Assembly: GCA_007922225.1 (NCBI GenBank)
Contig: ML679961.1
Location: 75,342,652-75,406,651 of the forward strand
Direction of reading: 5' to 3'
Length of the DNA stretch: 64,000 bases
DNA from: Emydura subglobosa
Taxonomy: Eukaryota > Chordata > Testudines > Chelidae
Of this stretch, positions 44,256-58,960 are shown one piece after another (positions within the stretch are counted from its first letter, which is position 1; each line of letters begins with the position of its first letter). The position numbers and the translations under genes were made by a program. The notes below the pieces were generated by a model that worked only from the letters and a program-made list of their open reading frames with translations, did no database searches and was not told where the DNA came from.

Positions 44256-47200
44256 TGAAGAGTTAAGAGTTTTAGAGGACACCTCTCTTTATACAGCAAT
44301 AATTAAATTCTACTGAAGTACAAGACAAAAACATCCCTCTACCTCATGCAAAAACAAAAGGAATGGGTAAAGGAGATAACTGCAGGAAAGCCATCCATCC
44401 AAACCCCACGTTCCTGACTAGACCACCAGGATCGCAAATGCTGACGGAGAATTCTTGTTCCATTTATCTGCCTACTTACACTAGCAAAACTAACAGCAGC
44501 CACCCAGTGTTCCATACTTTGCCAGTTATGATTTCTCTAATAGTGAAACAAACTACAACAAAGACGTCTATTCAATTTCACAAAGATTTGAAGCGCTTTA
44601 ATGAAATTTCAGGAAAGCTCATTGGATATCAGCCTGAGGATATTTGGCCTATTTCTCTTGGTGTTTCAGATTTCATATTGGTAATTTACTTTGATGATCA
44701 ATGCAAAATACACACTTGACAGCAACGTTTAAAATAATTTCCCATTACTCAGGGAAGATAATGGAATTTAAAATGTCCCATTCTTTATGTTCAAATATCT
44801 CAGTGTTGAATAATGGATTTTTTTAAAAAATTTTTGGCACAAGAGTGCCTGAGATGAGGAAACAATTTCCTGCCATCTTCTGAATTTGAAGAACTATTCC
44901 TAAAGCAAATAAACCAGGCTCATTGACAAGATCCTTATTACCACAACCAGAAAGTTCCTTTATGGGCCTATAACAATCCAAGTCCTGCCATGGAGCCATT
45001 CCAAGTTTCCATGACACACACTGTCAGACTTCAATGAACATCTTTATTAATGCTGCCAGTGCTGTGTTCCCCTCTACACACAAATGTGCTGGACTGAAAA
45101 TTACCAACCACGGTTAGTTCTCTGGTTCACTTCAGTAAAATGAACTCAAGCCCGTACGCAGGAGTAATGTCGAAGCAAGTCAAGCAAGCAAACAAAGCAG
45201 AAGAAAAGTGCAAGGGAATTTACATTCATTAGTAAATGTATTTACAGCTCATCACATACTGGTGCTTCTTCAGTAATCCACTCCAGAATTCACCAGCTGA
45301 GTGGCTGAGTTCATGTCATATTACACAGGGATGGGCCAGTGTGGGGAAGACAGTGATAATCAGTTAACATGCCTCAACTCTAATTTGGACTTCTGTCAGC
45401 CAACACTGTCACCCTCCAATGAAAAAATCCAATTGAGTTTCTTTAGCTGTTTAGTTTTAAGGTAATAAAGAGAACTACAACAATCTGGTTTTTGTGCTCA
45501 TGTTTAGATCATGGATAATCCTGATGATTTTTATGTCCCAAATATTTATATTTTATTTGCAACAGATTTAAGGAAACTATAACCCCAGATTGAAGGCCAA
45601 AAACTAGCTATTATCTTGTGGTGCCTCCGTGTGAGGAAACTACAGACAGTCTGAGGTCCCAGTGTTTTATTACCATTTACAATTAAACTTTCATTCAGCT
45701 CAGTTTGCAATTTGTGGAAGTTGGGTAAGAAGAGGACATCAGTGCAGAACTGAGACCTAATTAGTTACCAGGGGATTGCTTGGAGGCAGATTAGTCCCAT
45801 ACCTTTAATAAAAGTAGAAAAATGGGTGCAGTGCATTATAGGTCAACTTCTCTGCTAATAGAGGCATCCACATAGATACATAAACTTCAAACTAACAAGA
45901 TTGGAATGAAAAGTTTCTGTATATCTCAACTGTCCAACTACATCACTGAAGAAATTACATCCAGATTTCCCCACTTTTGCAGAGAAGGGGAGAAGATAAT
46001 GGTCTGGGGAAACTATGAAGTGAAATACATCAATTTTATCTGGTATTATGCTAGTCTTCGTGCAACATTAATACAGACCCAATCTACAGAGGGTACAGGT
46101 GCATAACAGTTCATATGCAGATGGTTTCTACAACATGCTGAAATATCATGGTTAAACATTACCTAGGGTATTTGTTTCCATTAATTTATTAGGAATTCTC
46201 CGCTACTTAGCAGGTTTTTAAGTTTCTTTCCTGTGTTCCTATCCAGTTCATTGTACTTCCCTGGAAGCTCCTACAACCACAGTAATCTAAGAGAGACACA
46301 CACCAGATCTAGTTTATTTAGGTGGGTACTCTGCCTTGAGCATTAGCCAATTCCTGATGCTTTAGAGAAAGGCATCCCTCCTGCCTCCTCGCCTAAAAAA
46401 ATCTTGCTGAAAACTTCAGCATCTTTCTCCCTTTCCAGGAACAGGCACGCTCTGCTCACTTCCTACTCCACTTGTGGGGATCAAGGTTGGCTGCAAAAAG
46501 CATCAGCTACTGTCAAGAGATCCTATTCTCATACCCTGTGGCGGGCAATAGGGGTCCCAGGATTGTAGAGTCAATAGTTTAACTTTTTTCTCCTAGCTTT
46601 AGACAATCTGACATAATGGAAACTTACTGGTGTTTTCTTCATTTTGGTGCTGTTTAAACAGAATAACCCTAAATCTCATCTTCCTGATGTATGGCTGTAG
46701 CGTGCCAAATTGATAAATCCAGAATGCAAAAGATGAGGGAGTCCTATCACATGATCCTGCTGTGTCGGTACTGTTTGGTTTGCAGTCTTTGAAAAGAAAA
46801 AGCTTCCAGTTCAAATAAAGATTAGAAGCAATAAGCATTTCTTAAAGGTCAGAAGGAAGACTATACCTCTTTAGATATAGACTCTTTAAATAAAGGGGGG
46901 GGAGGGTTATGCAAGACTTTTCCATAGCTCTGCTATGAAAGATTTTTACAGCATGTTTTCTTCCTACAAGCCTGTTCATGTCAATACGTGCAAGAAATTT
47001 CTGATGAGATTTTTCTTCTTCATCAAAAACATTTGCAGAAGAAAAATATGCTATTGCTGTCTATATGCATATTTCAAAAATATTTCTGGAGTGCTTATGA
47101 CAGACCTCTCCATCTAGTATACTTTATCCAGGAGGTCATTCAATAGGAGGAAGCCAGGCATGCTCTTCTCTCAGAAAGGATGCATCTAACTCATTTTTTT

Positions 47201-48387
47201 AAATTCACTCAATGCGTTGTCTTACCAAAACCTTTAATTTGAGGAGAAAGCTTTCTAGTGAGACACTGTAGGTGCAATGCTGCTTCCCATACATGTCCTT
47301 TTCAGTTCACACACAACTCCTGTATGCAGAATAGCGGGATGGCCAGCAGTTTTGCTTTATGAATTTTTTTAGGAGCATGCATACGTACAGAGCACAATTT
47401 GATACACAGAGGGGTGTAAATAAGGATCCTTTGCTGCATCTTGACTGGATGCACGACAGTGGTTTAGAAAAATATATGACTCTAGTTCTGCTCTAATAAC
47501 TTTCTGTAAATGTTTACACACTGCAAAAGTCGCTGAACTAAGTTTCTGGTAATGCAGTCATTTTTCCTTAGTGAGAAACAGACAGATACTACCCAGGCAG
47601 GTTTACAAAGCAACATCTGCTCTGCTGTTTCTTGCATTTCACAGAAAAAGTGGGCACGCTGATTTAACTCAAATTCATATTTTTCTTGTTAACATGATCT
47701 ATATATTCTGATACCACCACATATAAACAGTTCATCATTGCCACTTATGCCTATTAAACCTTATTACCTAGGAAACGCTGAATGTGCAGTCTAGAAGCTT
47801 CTGAGTGTAAGAAACTGTGAATAATTTAGGAAAAGGCTGATAAGGAAAACATTGAGTAGTGCTCAGAGGACTATTTTATTGACTTGAACAAATTTACTCT
47901 CTCAAAGTTTTAAAAGAGATCTGAGAGTAAGGGCATTAAGCCTGTCAGGCGCTGGGAGGAAGGGCTATTATTCATCTTTCACAAGCCTCTGCTCAAGCTT
48001 GGCTTTTTCACACTTCATCAGGGAGAAAGCTTTTGAAACACATAGTCGGAGCAGACATCTGTAGCCTTAATGAACATGAGTCACGGTCCATCTCCAACAA
48101 AGACACCACTGTAGCAACACATTTAAATTCCAATCAGTTCAAAAGTGTGGCTGCAGCTTTGGAAGGCTACAGGAGACAAAATTCAAACACAGACTGTTGT
48201 TAGCATGTTATTTGTTATTTGCAATGTGGTACAGGCTTCAATTAAGGGCCCAACCTCCCAAATTTCTCATCTTTGTATGGTTTCATGTTCCATTAAAACA
48301 AATCACACGTGGATTCCTTGCGCTGGACTGTCAGACTGCTGGTTATTCTGGTGTGGCCCATTTCAACAATTTCTGTATCTCTCTCTC

Positions 48388-48408
48388 TTTTTTTTTTTTT
48401 TTTTTTTT
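48388..48408 (+). repeat. T21 run
   Basis: Poly(T) after a short CT tract, 21 bp. Confidence 0.95.
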
Positions 48409-50047
48409 GAAAGTACAAATTGACCTGATCGATGTGTTCCCATAATGTCACTACATGGTTTTTCTTTAAGGAGGTCTAATTCAGGTAAGAAGGTGCCCTA
48501 AGATTTTAACTGGAGGTCTATGCAATATGCTTTCCCCTCACCTATACTTCCAGCAAAGTGGATGTTAGAACAGGGATTCGTGCCCTCATGCACTTAAAAG
48601 GAGAAGGGGCTCAGTACAAAGAGAATACCCTGTCCAATATTCTATGCTAGCATTTTACCTACGTAAGATTTAAAACCCTCTTGCCCTGACTGTGCAATAC
48701 AAGAACAGAGCTTATGACGGTCTCTGCAGCTGCTGGGTAGTACTGAATGAGCAGATGTTGACTCAGCAGATTGACGTTTAAGAGCCTCACCTCTCACATG
48801 CCCTCCTTTTTTATTTTAGACAAGGTTGAATAATTGTTCCATGCACTTCTTGCATCCCAATTTAAACGTTAAAGAAAAAAGGGCAGAGAAGCAAACTCAG
48901 CAAACAAGTAGAGAACTAAAAAATACTTACCTGGAACCATGGCAACTAAAGTTCTAAAATTAACTTCAGGGTAATGTAAAAGCTTGTGAAGCCAGAATCT
49001 GCCAACAAACATGGAAACAAGGGCCCAGGTTTTGCAACTGGATGAAAGCCAAAGAGGAAATTAAAGTGTTACTGAATAACAAGGAGGACCATCCTACCAT
49101 GATTATGAGCAGCACTTCCTGGACATATGATAGGCCAGTGGCTGGTGATCTGATTAATGCTGGCAGAATAGAAACAATGCACAAAACCTTGCACCAAACA
49201 TAAAAAGGAAGAACATTCTCCTAATAATGCTCTCATCTGGTAACATGGAAGAGTTTAAATGCTTCTATTCCTATCTCATTCTTTTCTCTTCAAAATGGGC
49301 TGTGCATGTTGATACCATGAAGGAAGCTGCCTTGGACATGTCTTACACTAAAAAGTCTTGTCTGCGCTAGAGAAATTTATAAAATGACTCCTACCAGCAA
49401 TAGCCTGGTGTACACAAAGCACTAGGGAAGTTTCCAACATTTTTACCATCAAGTTGCTTATATCTGCTTCATAACAGGTTGTCTCAAAATGCTCTTCTGC
49501 TTTCTAACCTCATGGAGATGCAGACTTACTAAATGGGGCAAGGTCTTTAGCTCAGAGAGAAAAAGTTGTACTCTTTTTGTAGGACAGATGAAAATGTTCT
49601 TGGCCATAGCAAGGAGCGTCCTAGCGTCTAACATCACACCTAAGTTGTGCATCTGTGTTATAAACGGTGGTCAGACTCCCTACACTAGCAGTGCTGGTAT
49701 AAGTTCTGCAAAATTGCTGGCAGCTGACCCCAACCTACAGACATTATTTATGTGTTGTCTGGATCAAGCCACAGCCAGCATTCCCCAACTGCAGTGGAGA
49801 TGATAAAAACTGTGTAGTACTGTAACGAGGACTGTTAATCTGAAGGACCGACCTGTACCCCATTTTGAAGAATATGAGTTAAAAAGTATTTTGTACTCCT
49901 GAAAATTACGATAAGTAATTAATCAAAAAGATCTGCACCAACCCCATGACATAGTTGATCTCAACGGTATAAGAAATACCCCCAATCTGAGTCAGAAGGC
50001 AGCAGAATGGTGCCAGAGAAGAGATTTCCATGAAGGAAGAGCAATTG

Positions 50048-50275
50048 GGGCTTGTCTACACTTACCTCAGAGATTTGGCGGCAGTCAACCGGAGTTATGC
50101 AAACTACACAAAAAACTTGCATAAGTCCCATTGACTTCTCTGCTTCCTTTCTGCGCGCCATGCCACTTGAGGACGTGGTCTTAATATATCGATTTCTGGA
50201 TCAACTGAGTGGGTCTTCACTGACCGCTCAGTCGATCCAAATAAGTCGATCTGATGCGTCAGTGAAGACATAGCC
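50048..50275 (-). mobile_element. Harbinger-type MITE, same family as 27028
   Basis: The left end is GGGCTTGTCTACACTTACC (50048). The right end in reverse is GGCTATGTCTTCACTGACGC (to 50275). Flanks are TTG and TTA, a slightly eroded 3-bp duplication. The interior 'cgctcagtcgatccaaataa' matches the 27028 element read in the opposite direction. Confidence 0.75.
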
Positions 50276-51589
50276 TTAGATAACTCTAAGAAAAAGAAAA
50301 ACAAATCAATGGGATCTGAAGGTAAGAATGTGTTAATGAGAAGATTAAAAAGTTGTGCATCTAACCCACAAAACACAGGAGGTCTCAAGTTGAGTCTCCC
50401 AGATCAGCCTCAGCTCCACTCCTTTAAGCAAATAAAGGCAGAACATTCAAATGGATTTTTTCACTAAATTCCTTTGGGGAGCAGAGGCCAATTGATGTGC
50501 AAGTGCATCAGCTTTTCTTTTGAAAAAGTTAGAGTAATAGAACTCTGAGGTACATAAGAGCGTGAAGATTGTATTTAGCACCCCACTTTTTGCCAAGGCA
50601 AGATGCTCCCCACAATATATTTTTCAGTGCTTTTTTTAGTCTAATTTAAAGCGCCTTTAGTAGCATAAAACAAATTATGAGAGAAAATAAAGAAACAACT
50701 TTCCCAAACCAGCAAAACAGTGGATTTAAATCATGAGGGGGAGAAAGTCACCACCAGTCTGTGATGCTGGCTTAGAATCTAAACCTCTGTAGAAGGTTGG
50801 CATTTTAGCTAATATATCTTGTAATCATTTTACTCTTTGGGAGGCGGAAAAGGGGAAGGTTTCTAAACAAAAACAGACAATTCAGAAAAACATTCCAATA
50901 AAAAAGGTGAAGTATGCAAGCTTGAGGGAAGATGAAGAAATCGTGTACTTTATAAAATCTATGTGCCTATATAAACATATACAGTGTAGTATATGGAACC
51001 AGGTGACTGTGTGCAGGAGTAACACAGTTTACTTTACTTTAAATCACACATCTACTTGTTTTATTTTGGGCTGGGAGTGGGTAAGGAGTAGACATGCGCA
51101 TGGTATTAGCTAGAAATTGCAAATTAAGTACTTCCCAGATGTTGTGTTAGCAGTATGGACAGTTGGTGTATAAGAGGGATAATAAGGCTGGAAGAGTTAC
51201 AATGAAAGGGTTTACTGAGCCTGCAGAGTCAGCTGTACTTGGCTAGGAATATTGCTAGCTTATGTGTGATTTAGACATACTGTGGAGTGTATTTTTAATC
51301 AGCTTTTAAATATAGTCTAATCATTCTAGGATTGTATGTTAAGAAACAGCTCTTAAGAAAAATTGCTAGCACAAAGTCTATCTACGGTGACTGGTATATT
51401 ACTTTTATGAACCATATTCTGTCTAGAAATATGAAGAGGAACAGATACTGTCAGATAAACAGCCCACATGGTTTCCCCTCTCTACAGATACTGTACTCTC
51501 TACTAATACTGTTCTGATGATTTAGAAACTCTTAGTACACTAGAACTGTGGGTAAAAATTAAAATAGGAACTGGTGGAAGCTGCCCGCC

Positions 51590-52260
51590 TCCCTCCTGGT
51601 CCCAGCACACAGCCAGGACCTTGGCCTCCTGCCTGATCTGGCGCGGGACCCCCCCAAAGCGTGGGGCTTGTGATTCACCCTACTCTAGGGACGGCTCTGG
51701 TCAGAGGAGGGGTGAAACCAAGTGCCACAGTTCAGGGCAACCGCACTTGTATTCCCCTTCTGCGGTCCAGCAAAGGCAACCACTTTTAGGCTTCTGGCTC
51801 TGCCGTCATCTCCTCTCTTCGATAGAGACGCATCTCCCCGCCACCTGACCAGGGTAATTCCAGGCTACACAGTTCCCTGCCTACACTGTGAATTCCCCAG
51901 CATGGCAGAGCGCCTCAGCAGGGCTGCTTTTCCTTCCTTCCTCAGAGGCTATAAGCAACTTAATTGCCCACAGTTATAAGGTGCCACACAGCTCTTTCTA
52001 AGCAAGCACATTTATTCTAAGGGTTAAAGCATTACAGAGAAAAATGCACAAAAAAACAATAAAAGAACCTACACACCTTAAGCTCTCTAGAAATCAGCCC
52101 AACTCCAAAAAGGGCTCTGGCAAGTGAACAGTACTTCAGATCTCACCAAGGGATTTTTCTGTGGATACAAGTTCGGCAGACAAAAGGTCCCCTATTCAGG
52201 ATGAAGCTCAGATGGGTAGAACCTGGCCTGGCTTCCTGGTAGGCTGCTGGGAATCCCAGG
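51590..52260. repeat. Possible antisense LTR-like repeat
   Basis: A higher-GC block. 'aagcaagcacatttattcta' followed by 'agagaaaaatgcacaaaaaa' resembles the antisense 3' part of LTRs recalled from turtle genomes. No terminal duplication found. Weak call. Confidence 0.3.
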
Positions 52261-52564
52261 ACTGCTAAGTCTGTGGCAGCCCTGCCATACAGACTTCCTT
52301 GGGCTTGAGGACCTCAGAGCCTCCTTCAAAGGTTCAAACTTCTCCTGAGCAGGCAGTTGGGAGCCGGTTGGCCTAGGAGTCTGGAAGTTGAGTCCATGTG
52401 GCAGGGCTGCCATGGACCTGATGCTGGTCTGGCACCATAGATCCTGGGAGGCCAGGCAGCTGCTATCTGAAACATCCTTGATAGTTTCACCGCTGCTATA
52501 GGAACCATAATTCAAGGTTATTATTGTCTGCTGCAGACACAGGAAGTGGAAAAGTATAATACCT

Positions 52565-52800
52565 CGCACCAACATAGCACCTTACTTCAGAGGATATCCA
52601 AGTGCTTTGCAAAGATGAATGAGGAGTCAGAAAACCCCTGTGAAGCTGGTGAACATTATTTTCATTTTCCAGATAGAAAAAGCATGGCAGACAGCCAATT
52701 AAGTGACATGACTATAGTCACATATAAAATTAGTGGCAGAGCCAGGTATCCTGAGATCCAGTGCTGGTATTTTAGCCAGGAAGCCCTTCTTTCCCCGTAG
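52565..52800 (-). repeat. MIR / CORE-SINE, near full length
   Basis: 'caagtgctttgcaaagatga', 'ttattttcattttccagata', 'cagccaattaagtgacatga' and 'gccaggtatcctgagatcca' run in antisense MIR order. Confidence 0.75.
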
Positions 52801-53158
52801 GATGTATTTTCACTAGTATAAACAGGTGTATCTTTTTGATAACACAAAATAGCTGTCTCGTAAAACTCTAGTGAAGGCAACAGTATTGCCAATCCCAGAT
52901 AGCTGAAAATTAATTGGGCTCTGAAAAATCATGAAGTTCTAAATCAGTCATGAGATTTTAAAAAATAAAATATTTTGGGTTCATTTTATTTGCCTTATGG
53001 CTTGAATGTTTAGGATACACTGGAGTCTCATTTTTATGCATTCCTCTGCAATCATGAAGACTACGAATCTTGACTAGTTACATCAAAGTTAAAGCTACCT
53101 CCCGCCCTATCTTCAATAGGACTTTTACAATTAAATATCTATTTCTCTGTAAAAACAC

Positions 53159-53175
53159 TTTTTTTTTTTTTTTTT
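53159..53175 (+). repeat. T17 run
   Basis: Poly(T), 17 bp. Confidence 0.9.
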
Positions 53176-53899
53176 AATTAGAAGAGACAACAACAGTAAC
53201 AACAGGCACAATTTCATTGCCAAGATCTAAAATATGCTGGGTGAATGAAATCATTTTGTGCAACTGAAATAAGTGAATCTGGTTCAACTAACTTGCCAAC
53301 CATTTGGCCTTCCAGGAAAAATTCTGGTCACAACTTTTTGCTATAATAGCCATGATCAGCTGCAGTAATTGAACATGCAATGATGGGGAGAAAAAACTTG
53401 ACTAATTGTGTGGGTTTATGGGAGGGCTTTTCTTTTCTTTTCCTTCTTCTTTTTCTTTTTTTAAGTGGCACTAGAGAAGGATTATTCAGAATCAGCCACG
53501 ATTGGGAATTCCTGCTGAGGTCACACCTCTACATGGTTCTTCTTATTACAGCTGCAGCATGCATTATTATATGCATGATGAGTTTCTCTCCTCGAAAAGA
53601 AGTGTCCGAAGTATGTAATTAGAGCAAAAATACTATTTTGATTTGTTGTAATTGTTAGCTACAGTTAAACAAAAATATTTCAGCCAGGATTCACACGGCC
53701 TACAGCTTTTACTAGATTCTTTTGGTTTCTTTTCTCACAACAGCAGCAATAGTTTAACTGAACTCTTGTTCAAGGGGTCTCCAGCTGTTTTACTGCAGAA
53801 GCATATATTATATTTGTGTTGTATACCACACCTAGATTTCTTTGTCATCAATAGCATTATACACATCCTGGGTTCACAGCTATTCAAGAATCATCTCTA

Positions 53900-53990
53900 G
53901 TAATAGAATCATAGAATATTAGAGTTGTAAGGGACCTCAGGTCATCTAGTCCAAACCCCTTGAGGTTCAGTTCATACTGTGAACAACAGT
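53900..53990 (-). mobile_element. CR1/SINE 3' tail
   Basis: 'atagaatcatagaatattag' and 'gggacctcaggtcatctagt' are the reverse complement of the conserved CR1-type terminus. Short, 5'-truncated. Confidence 0.8.
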
Positions 53991-55599
53991 CCCTTATGGC
54001 TTGAGTATGCACTTTCTACATTCAGAGTGGGGCTTGGGTTTTTAAATTTCAAGAGCTCAACCCACCACTGTCCCTCCTAAACACCACCACCTCAAATTAA
54101 AGTGACATCAGTGCCACACTCTGGCTGACATTCTGTTCCGTACTGATTTGGTTCAACTTTATGTGCATGTGGTTTCAGCCAGCTAATCCTATTGAAAATC
54201 CACCACAAAAACAATGTCTGCCTTAGGTCCAACTGGAAACTGGAATTCTCTTATCTGCAGGAACATTAATGTGAGCATCAAACAGATTTAGAACCAAAAG
54301 CTGACTGGAGGGAACTTGGAACCATCCACCATAAGAGGTCTTTTCTCTCACTCCATGTGTTTGATTGACAGCTGACTAGGGAGGAACACCACAACTCCCT
54401 TAAAGCTACTGAGCCCTACGCTGACATTTGTTCAGAACAGAGAAATTATTCTTACAAGGGAAGGAAATATGAAAATTAGAAGGAAAGAAATCATGTTTGA
54501 GCATACGGAGAGGAAAAAAGAAGGGGAGACATTTGATGATAAGGTATTGAAGAAAGTGAACAACTTGTCTTTTGATTGAATTCAGAACAACAGTGAAATG
54601 CCACTCCAAGCTGGGGGATGCAGCAGTGGCAGAAAGTTCAGTTTAGAAAGAGTTTTTTTAAGTATGTTTAATGGTCACTTTGATTTTTCTGGAACTCTAG
54701 TTTTAGTGAATGGAGCTTACTTACACATCCATTTTTAACCATAAGGATGAAATTCAGAACGTATATTCCAGCCCACAGACCGTAACTAAGTACAGAACTT
54801 GCCTCACTCCTCCAAATAAATTTGACGCACTCGCACGAATACTACCTGTGACAAAAAACCTCTACATCTAACAATGACCTCTGTATTCAGGTGTTCTTTT
54901 GATTTGATGTCACTTGCTGCATAATCGTGCTCTAATGCCAATTTCAGTAAAAAGTTCATATGATGTTGGCAATTCTCTACATTCGAAACCATCATGGGTG
55001 CATGAAGGAATAAGGAGACCATCTACTTCAGTAATGTGCACATTTTTTTGCAGATGGCATTTCCGACAGTGAATCAAGATATTACAGTACCTGGGAGTCT
55101 ATCCAGAATCTTTATTCCCCTTTGACATACGTATTATAAAAAGATTTGGTCTCACTTCAGAAAGTTTTCACATAAATAAATTAAGCAAAAAATTGCTTTT
55201 AATGACAGAATGGAGGAAACTGCTGCACTTGGCACAAGATATTTTAATCAGCATTAATATCGGCAATCTAGTGGAAGTGGACATGCCAGATTTGCTCTTA
55301 CTAAAGATGGAGAGCTTGTTTACTGTAGAGATGGCATGGAAATGTTTATTACCCTTTTAACCACTGCTGATTGACTGAACTAGTCATATCAAATTGTATA
55401 TTATTCTAGATAGGAAAAATACTTGTGCACAGTGCAAAAAAAAAAGAAAAGAATATTCAAAGGCAGGAATCATGATTGTTAATCACTATGTCAAGATAAT
55501 TATTGTGTATGAGGACAAAGGAAGAGATTTTGGTAGCCTAGTTATGATTTTTATTCTGCACTGAGAGACTGCAGACAATAATAATTAGTACAGCCAAGC

Positions 55600-56215
55600 A
55601 CAGTTTAAAAAGCACTGAATTAGCTAGTATGTCAGAAGAAAATGATCTTGTATTGACAGATTCTTGGTCCAGCATAGCAGCAGTAAAGAAGGTTAACAGG
55701 ATGCTGGCTTATAACATGAGCAGAGTATTACACAAGTCTAAACATATTGTACAATTGTTTTATAAAGCCCTAGTGAGACCACAGTTGAAGTACAGTGTCC
55801 AGTTTTTGTCAGCTCATTTAAAGTAAGACAGAATTAGGTTGGAGAGAGCACAGCACAGAGAAAAAGTTGATGAATGGAAAAAAGGGGATTAAATATCAAG
55901 AGAGTGATAAAAATGGGATTTATTTAGCCTTGAGAAAAGATGATTAAGAGGTGACATGATTGAAGTATTTTAAATAGCTATGGGTTATTATAAAATTAAG
56001 CTTGATGTCTTATTTTAAGGTTGTTGGACAGAGCAGAACTAAAGAGCACAGGTTTAAGTTTAGGAGGGAATATATGTAAGAAGAATTTATGGATTTATTT
56101 GACAGAGAAAAGGGTGAATAGGTGAAATCAAGTCGTATTACTGTATTTAAATAAAAACTGGATGACTATACAGAATTTAAGAAGTCAAAGGAAATTGATT
56201 TCTATGCTTGACAGT
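55600..56215 (+). mobile_element. CR1 LINE, 3' end (5'-truncated)
   Basis: Translation near 55680-55826 gives VKKVNRMLAYNMSR, then IVQLFYKALVRPQLKYSVQF, the CR1 ORF2 C-terminal signature with changes. The downstream tail includes 'aggtgacatgattgaagtat' and 'gaaattgatttctatgc'. More diverged than the 18405 copy. Confidence 0.8.
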
Positions 56216-56454
56216 AGCCGGCTGCCCTTTGTGTGGTTCATAGGGGAATGTTTTTGGCTATCCATGGATGTGTATTTATGACACACAGACATCTGTAACA
56301 AACTGCTTCTTAGGAAAAGATTAAAATTAAAAAAAACTTTTAAAAGGTTTATGCTAATTCAGACATGTTTAAGTAGAAACACGTATGACAAATTTACTTC
56401 CAGTCCTACATAATATGTGCATAATTGTGTTAGCTATTTAGCTATCCTTTTCTT

Positions 56455-56655
56455 CTAAGAATTTAGAGACTGGAACTAACAAATCCCTTTAATAATCCTG
56501 CAAGGTAAGTAATTACCACCTTATTTAAAATGGAGGCACAGATAAGTAAAGTGACTTGCCCAAGACCAAAGAGGAAGTCTGTGTCAGAGCTAGGATTAGA
56601 ACTCAGGAACTCCTGGATCCCAGTCCTATGCTCAGGCTAGCAGACCACGCCCTTT
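56455..56655 (-). repeat. MIR / CORE-SINE fragment
   Basis: 'atggaggcacagataagtaa', 'agtgacttgcccaagaccaa', 'agctaggattagaactcagg' are textbook antisense MIR blocks. Confidence 0.85.
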
Positions 56656-58016
56656 TATCTGCATACATACTAATACAGGATACTTTAACATCCATCAGTA
56701 CAAAACAAAAACACATTATGATGCAATTGGTTAATTATCCTCTAGTGTCTAAGCACTTAAACCCCAAATACATTTCATGGTATTTTTTATATGCTGTGTA
56801 AAATCCTTGCATCCAAGTGGCAGCATGAGTCTGGAAACATAGCTTAGGCAAATGCTTTTATGCTGTTTCACCCAAATGTCTACCCATCAGTTTAAAAATC
56901 GATTGGACACACACATCAGAAAAGGAGAATCAGAATCACATGGGTTTTTGGACTAAGTATAACATAGGAAAAATTTGGAATTGGAGAGCTTCTGTGACTT
57001 TGTTCTCTCTCCCTTTCCAATTTAGCTCATTTTAATCATTTAGACAAACTCCTGCATGTTTTGTACAGATAAGGCTCCCAACAAAGAGTTCTGGAGAATC
57101 AGGGCCTGACTCTGATCTCAGACCACTGACAACAATGGAGTTATTCTTGACTTACATTGGCAAGATCAGAAGTGTTCCCAAATCTCATTGTCATCTACAC
57201 AACAACATTCTGAACCGCCTTTTCTCTTCAAAACATTTTAAATACCCCAAAAATAAAAGATGCAGTTTGCTTTGATCAAGTCTTGCATGAAGGTTCAAGA
57301 GCTGGCAAACTGAATCATAATGGTTACCCAGGGCTCAGGAAATGGTAGGTGACCCTGAAGATCTCTGCTAAGAAAAATGGATCATAAAATGACATTTTCA
57401 TACTTTGGTGTATGACTTCTTTTCTGGGAGTTTTATACTAGTTTTGATGGAATTAAAACAAAGAGCAGCTTCAATAGCTAAAAGTTTAATTAAATACAAT
57501 TGCTTGCTGTGCTTTACTTCCCAAACAGCCTCATGCATATTCATCACTGTAATTACAGCAGTAAAAAAATCCCCCACAACTAATTATGCCACACTCCTCA
57601 TCTTCTACATGCCTGGAATTTTTACATAATTACTACTGAAATTAATTGCAAGTTAGTTAATTTTGCACTTTGTCTTTCAAGCTTAATTGAAAATTATTTT
57701 TTTTTCAAACCAAGTCGTCGTTACAAGTCATAGTGCTTTTACCTCAGACTGTGCTGTACACCGAAATACTCTCTTAATAGTTTATGATAATAGGGCACAT
57801 ACAGTATTGTAAATTTCACCATTTTAGATAGAAGATTGTTCTCATAAATACTGTATTTACTGTCATAGTATTTGTTAGCCTCATTTGTTTATTTCAAGAT
57901 ATTTGCCTGCCACCATCCACTGTCTACCCAATGCATTCAGAAACATGTCACCTTTCTATGTTCAAACACCTCCAGTGTTGCCACACTAATTTCTGGGTCC
58001 AGTTCAAAGCTGCCCC

Positions 58017-58036
58017 TTTTTTTTTTTTTTTTTTTT
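58017..58036 (+). repeat. T20 run
   Basis: Poly(T), 20 bp. Confidence 0.95.
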
Positions 58037-58124
58037 AAAAAGGTGTTCCAGCTTATTCCAGAGACCTGTGCCTAAGACTTCAGAAGTGACTTCTGGGTAC
58101 TCATCTCAAGACCTTTTAAAAGAA

Positions 58125-58230
58125 GGTCCTGATTTTTCAGAAAGCGCTGAGCACTCTCATTCTGAAATTCAAGTTGGGCACCCAAAATTTGAGTCACCCT
58201 AAATCGCTATTCTTTTGAAAATGTTGACCC
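58125..58230. repeat. Short palindromic MITE-like element
   Basis: GGTCCTGATTTTTCAGAAAG at the left is matched in reverse by GGGTCAACATTTTCAAAAG at the right. The interior 'agttgggcacccaaaattt' is shared with the insertion at 38926. Confidence 0.55.
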
Positions 58231-58960
58231 TGGTTTCCCTAGGGCCCTGGCCTGCTCCTTATCCTTTCTCTTCCTACAGTCCTCTGCCTCACTGACCGAA
58301 ATGCCTTCCAACTTCTGCAACAAATGAGGAAAGGGACCTATAGACAACTGCCTCCTTCACCATACAAGCCTAGAACACCTTCATCCCTAGAACACTATCT
58401 ATCTTTTTACACCGAATGAGACAGGAATTCCAGAATAAAAAAAAAAGTGTGAGCATGTAATTAAGGACTTTATCTATACACACAAGGGGGACAAATTAAG
58501 GTTACAAAGGTGACCTTAATTCTGGCATTTCTCAACTTTTTTGTGCTTGACTTTGCAACCTTCACAAAGTTCTTTTCATCAGCAAGGCTGGAACCTTTAG
58601 AGATCCACTGAATAGATCTCTGCAACTTGAGTTAATGCAGTAACTGACAGCAGTAGTGGTGAGGACCAGCAGTAGAGGGGAACAAGACACTTTGCTAGTG
58701 GGTTTCATAGTATTTGCTGAGATAAAGTAATGGCAAGACTCAGGAATCTTAGGTTTTATTTTAGATTCTAGAAGGGAGTGTGCTTTAGCAGTCACAGACT
58801 CTCCTGTCTTATCCCTCCAGTCTGTGCTTGTCTCAGTCCCAATCCTGTCTCTTTCCACATCCCCATTCCTTATCCCAGTCTCCCCTGGCATGCCAGGAGA
58901 TATAATCCCTACAGTGTGTCCTGGGTCAGCCTCGGGGCCTCCTCCCAGTGTGATGTGCCC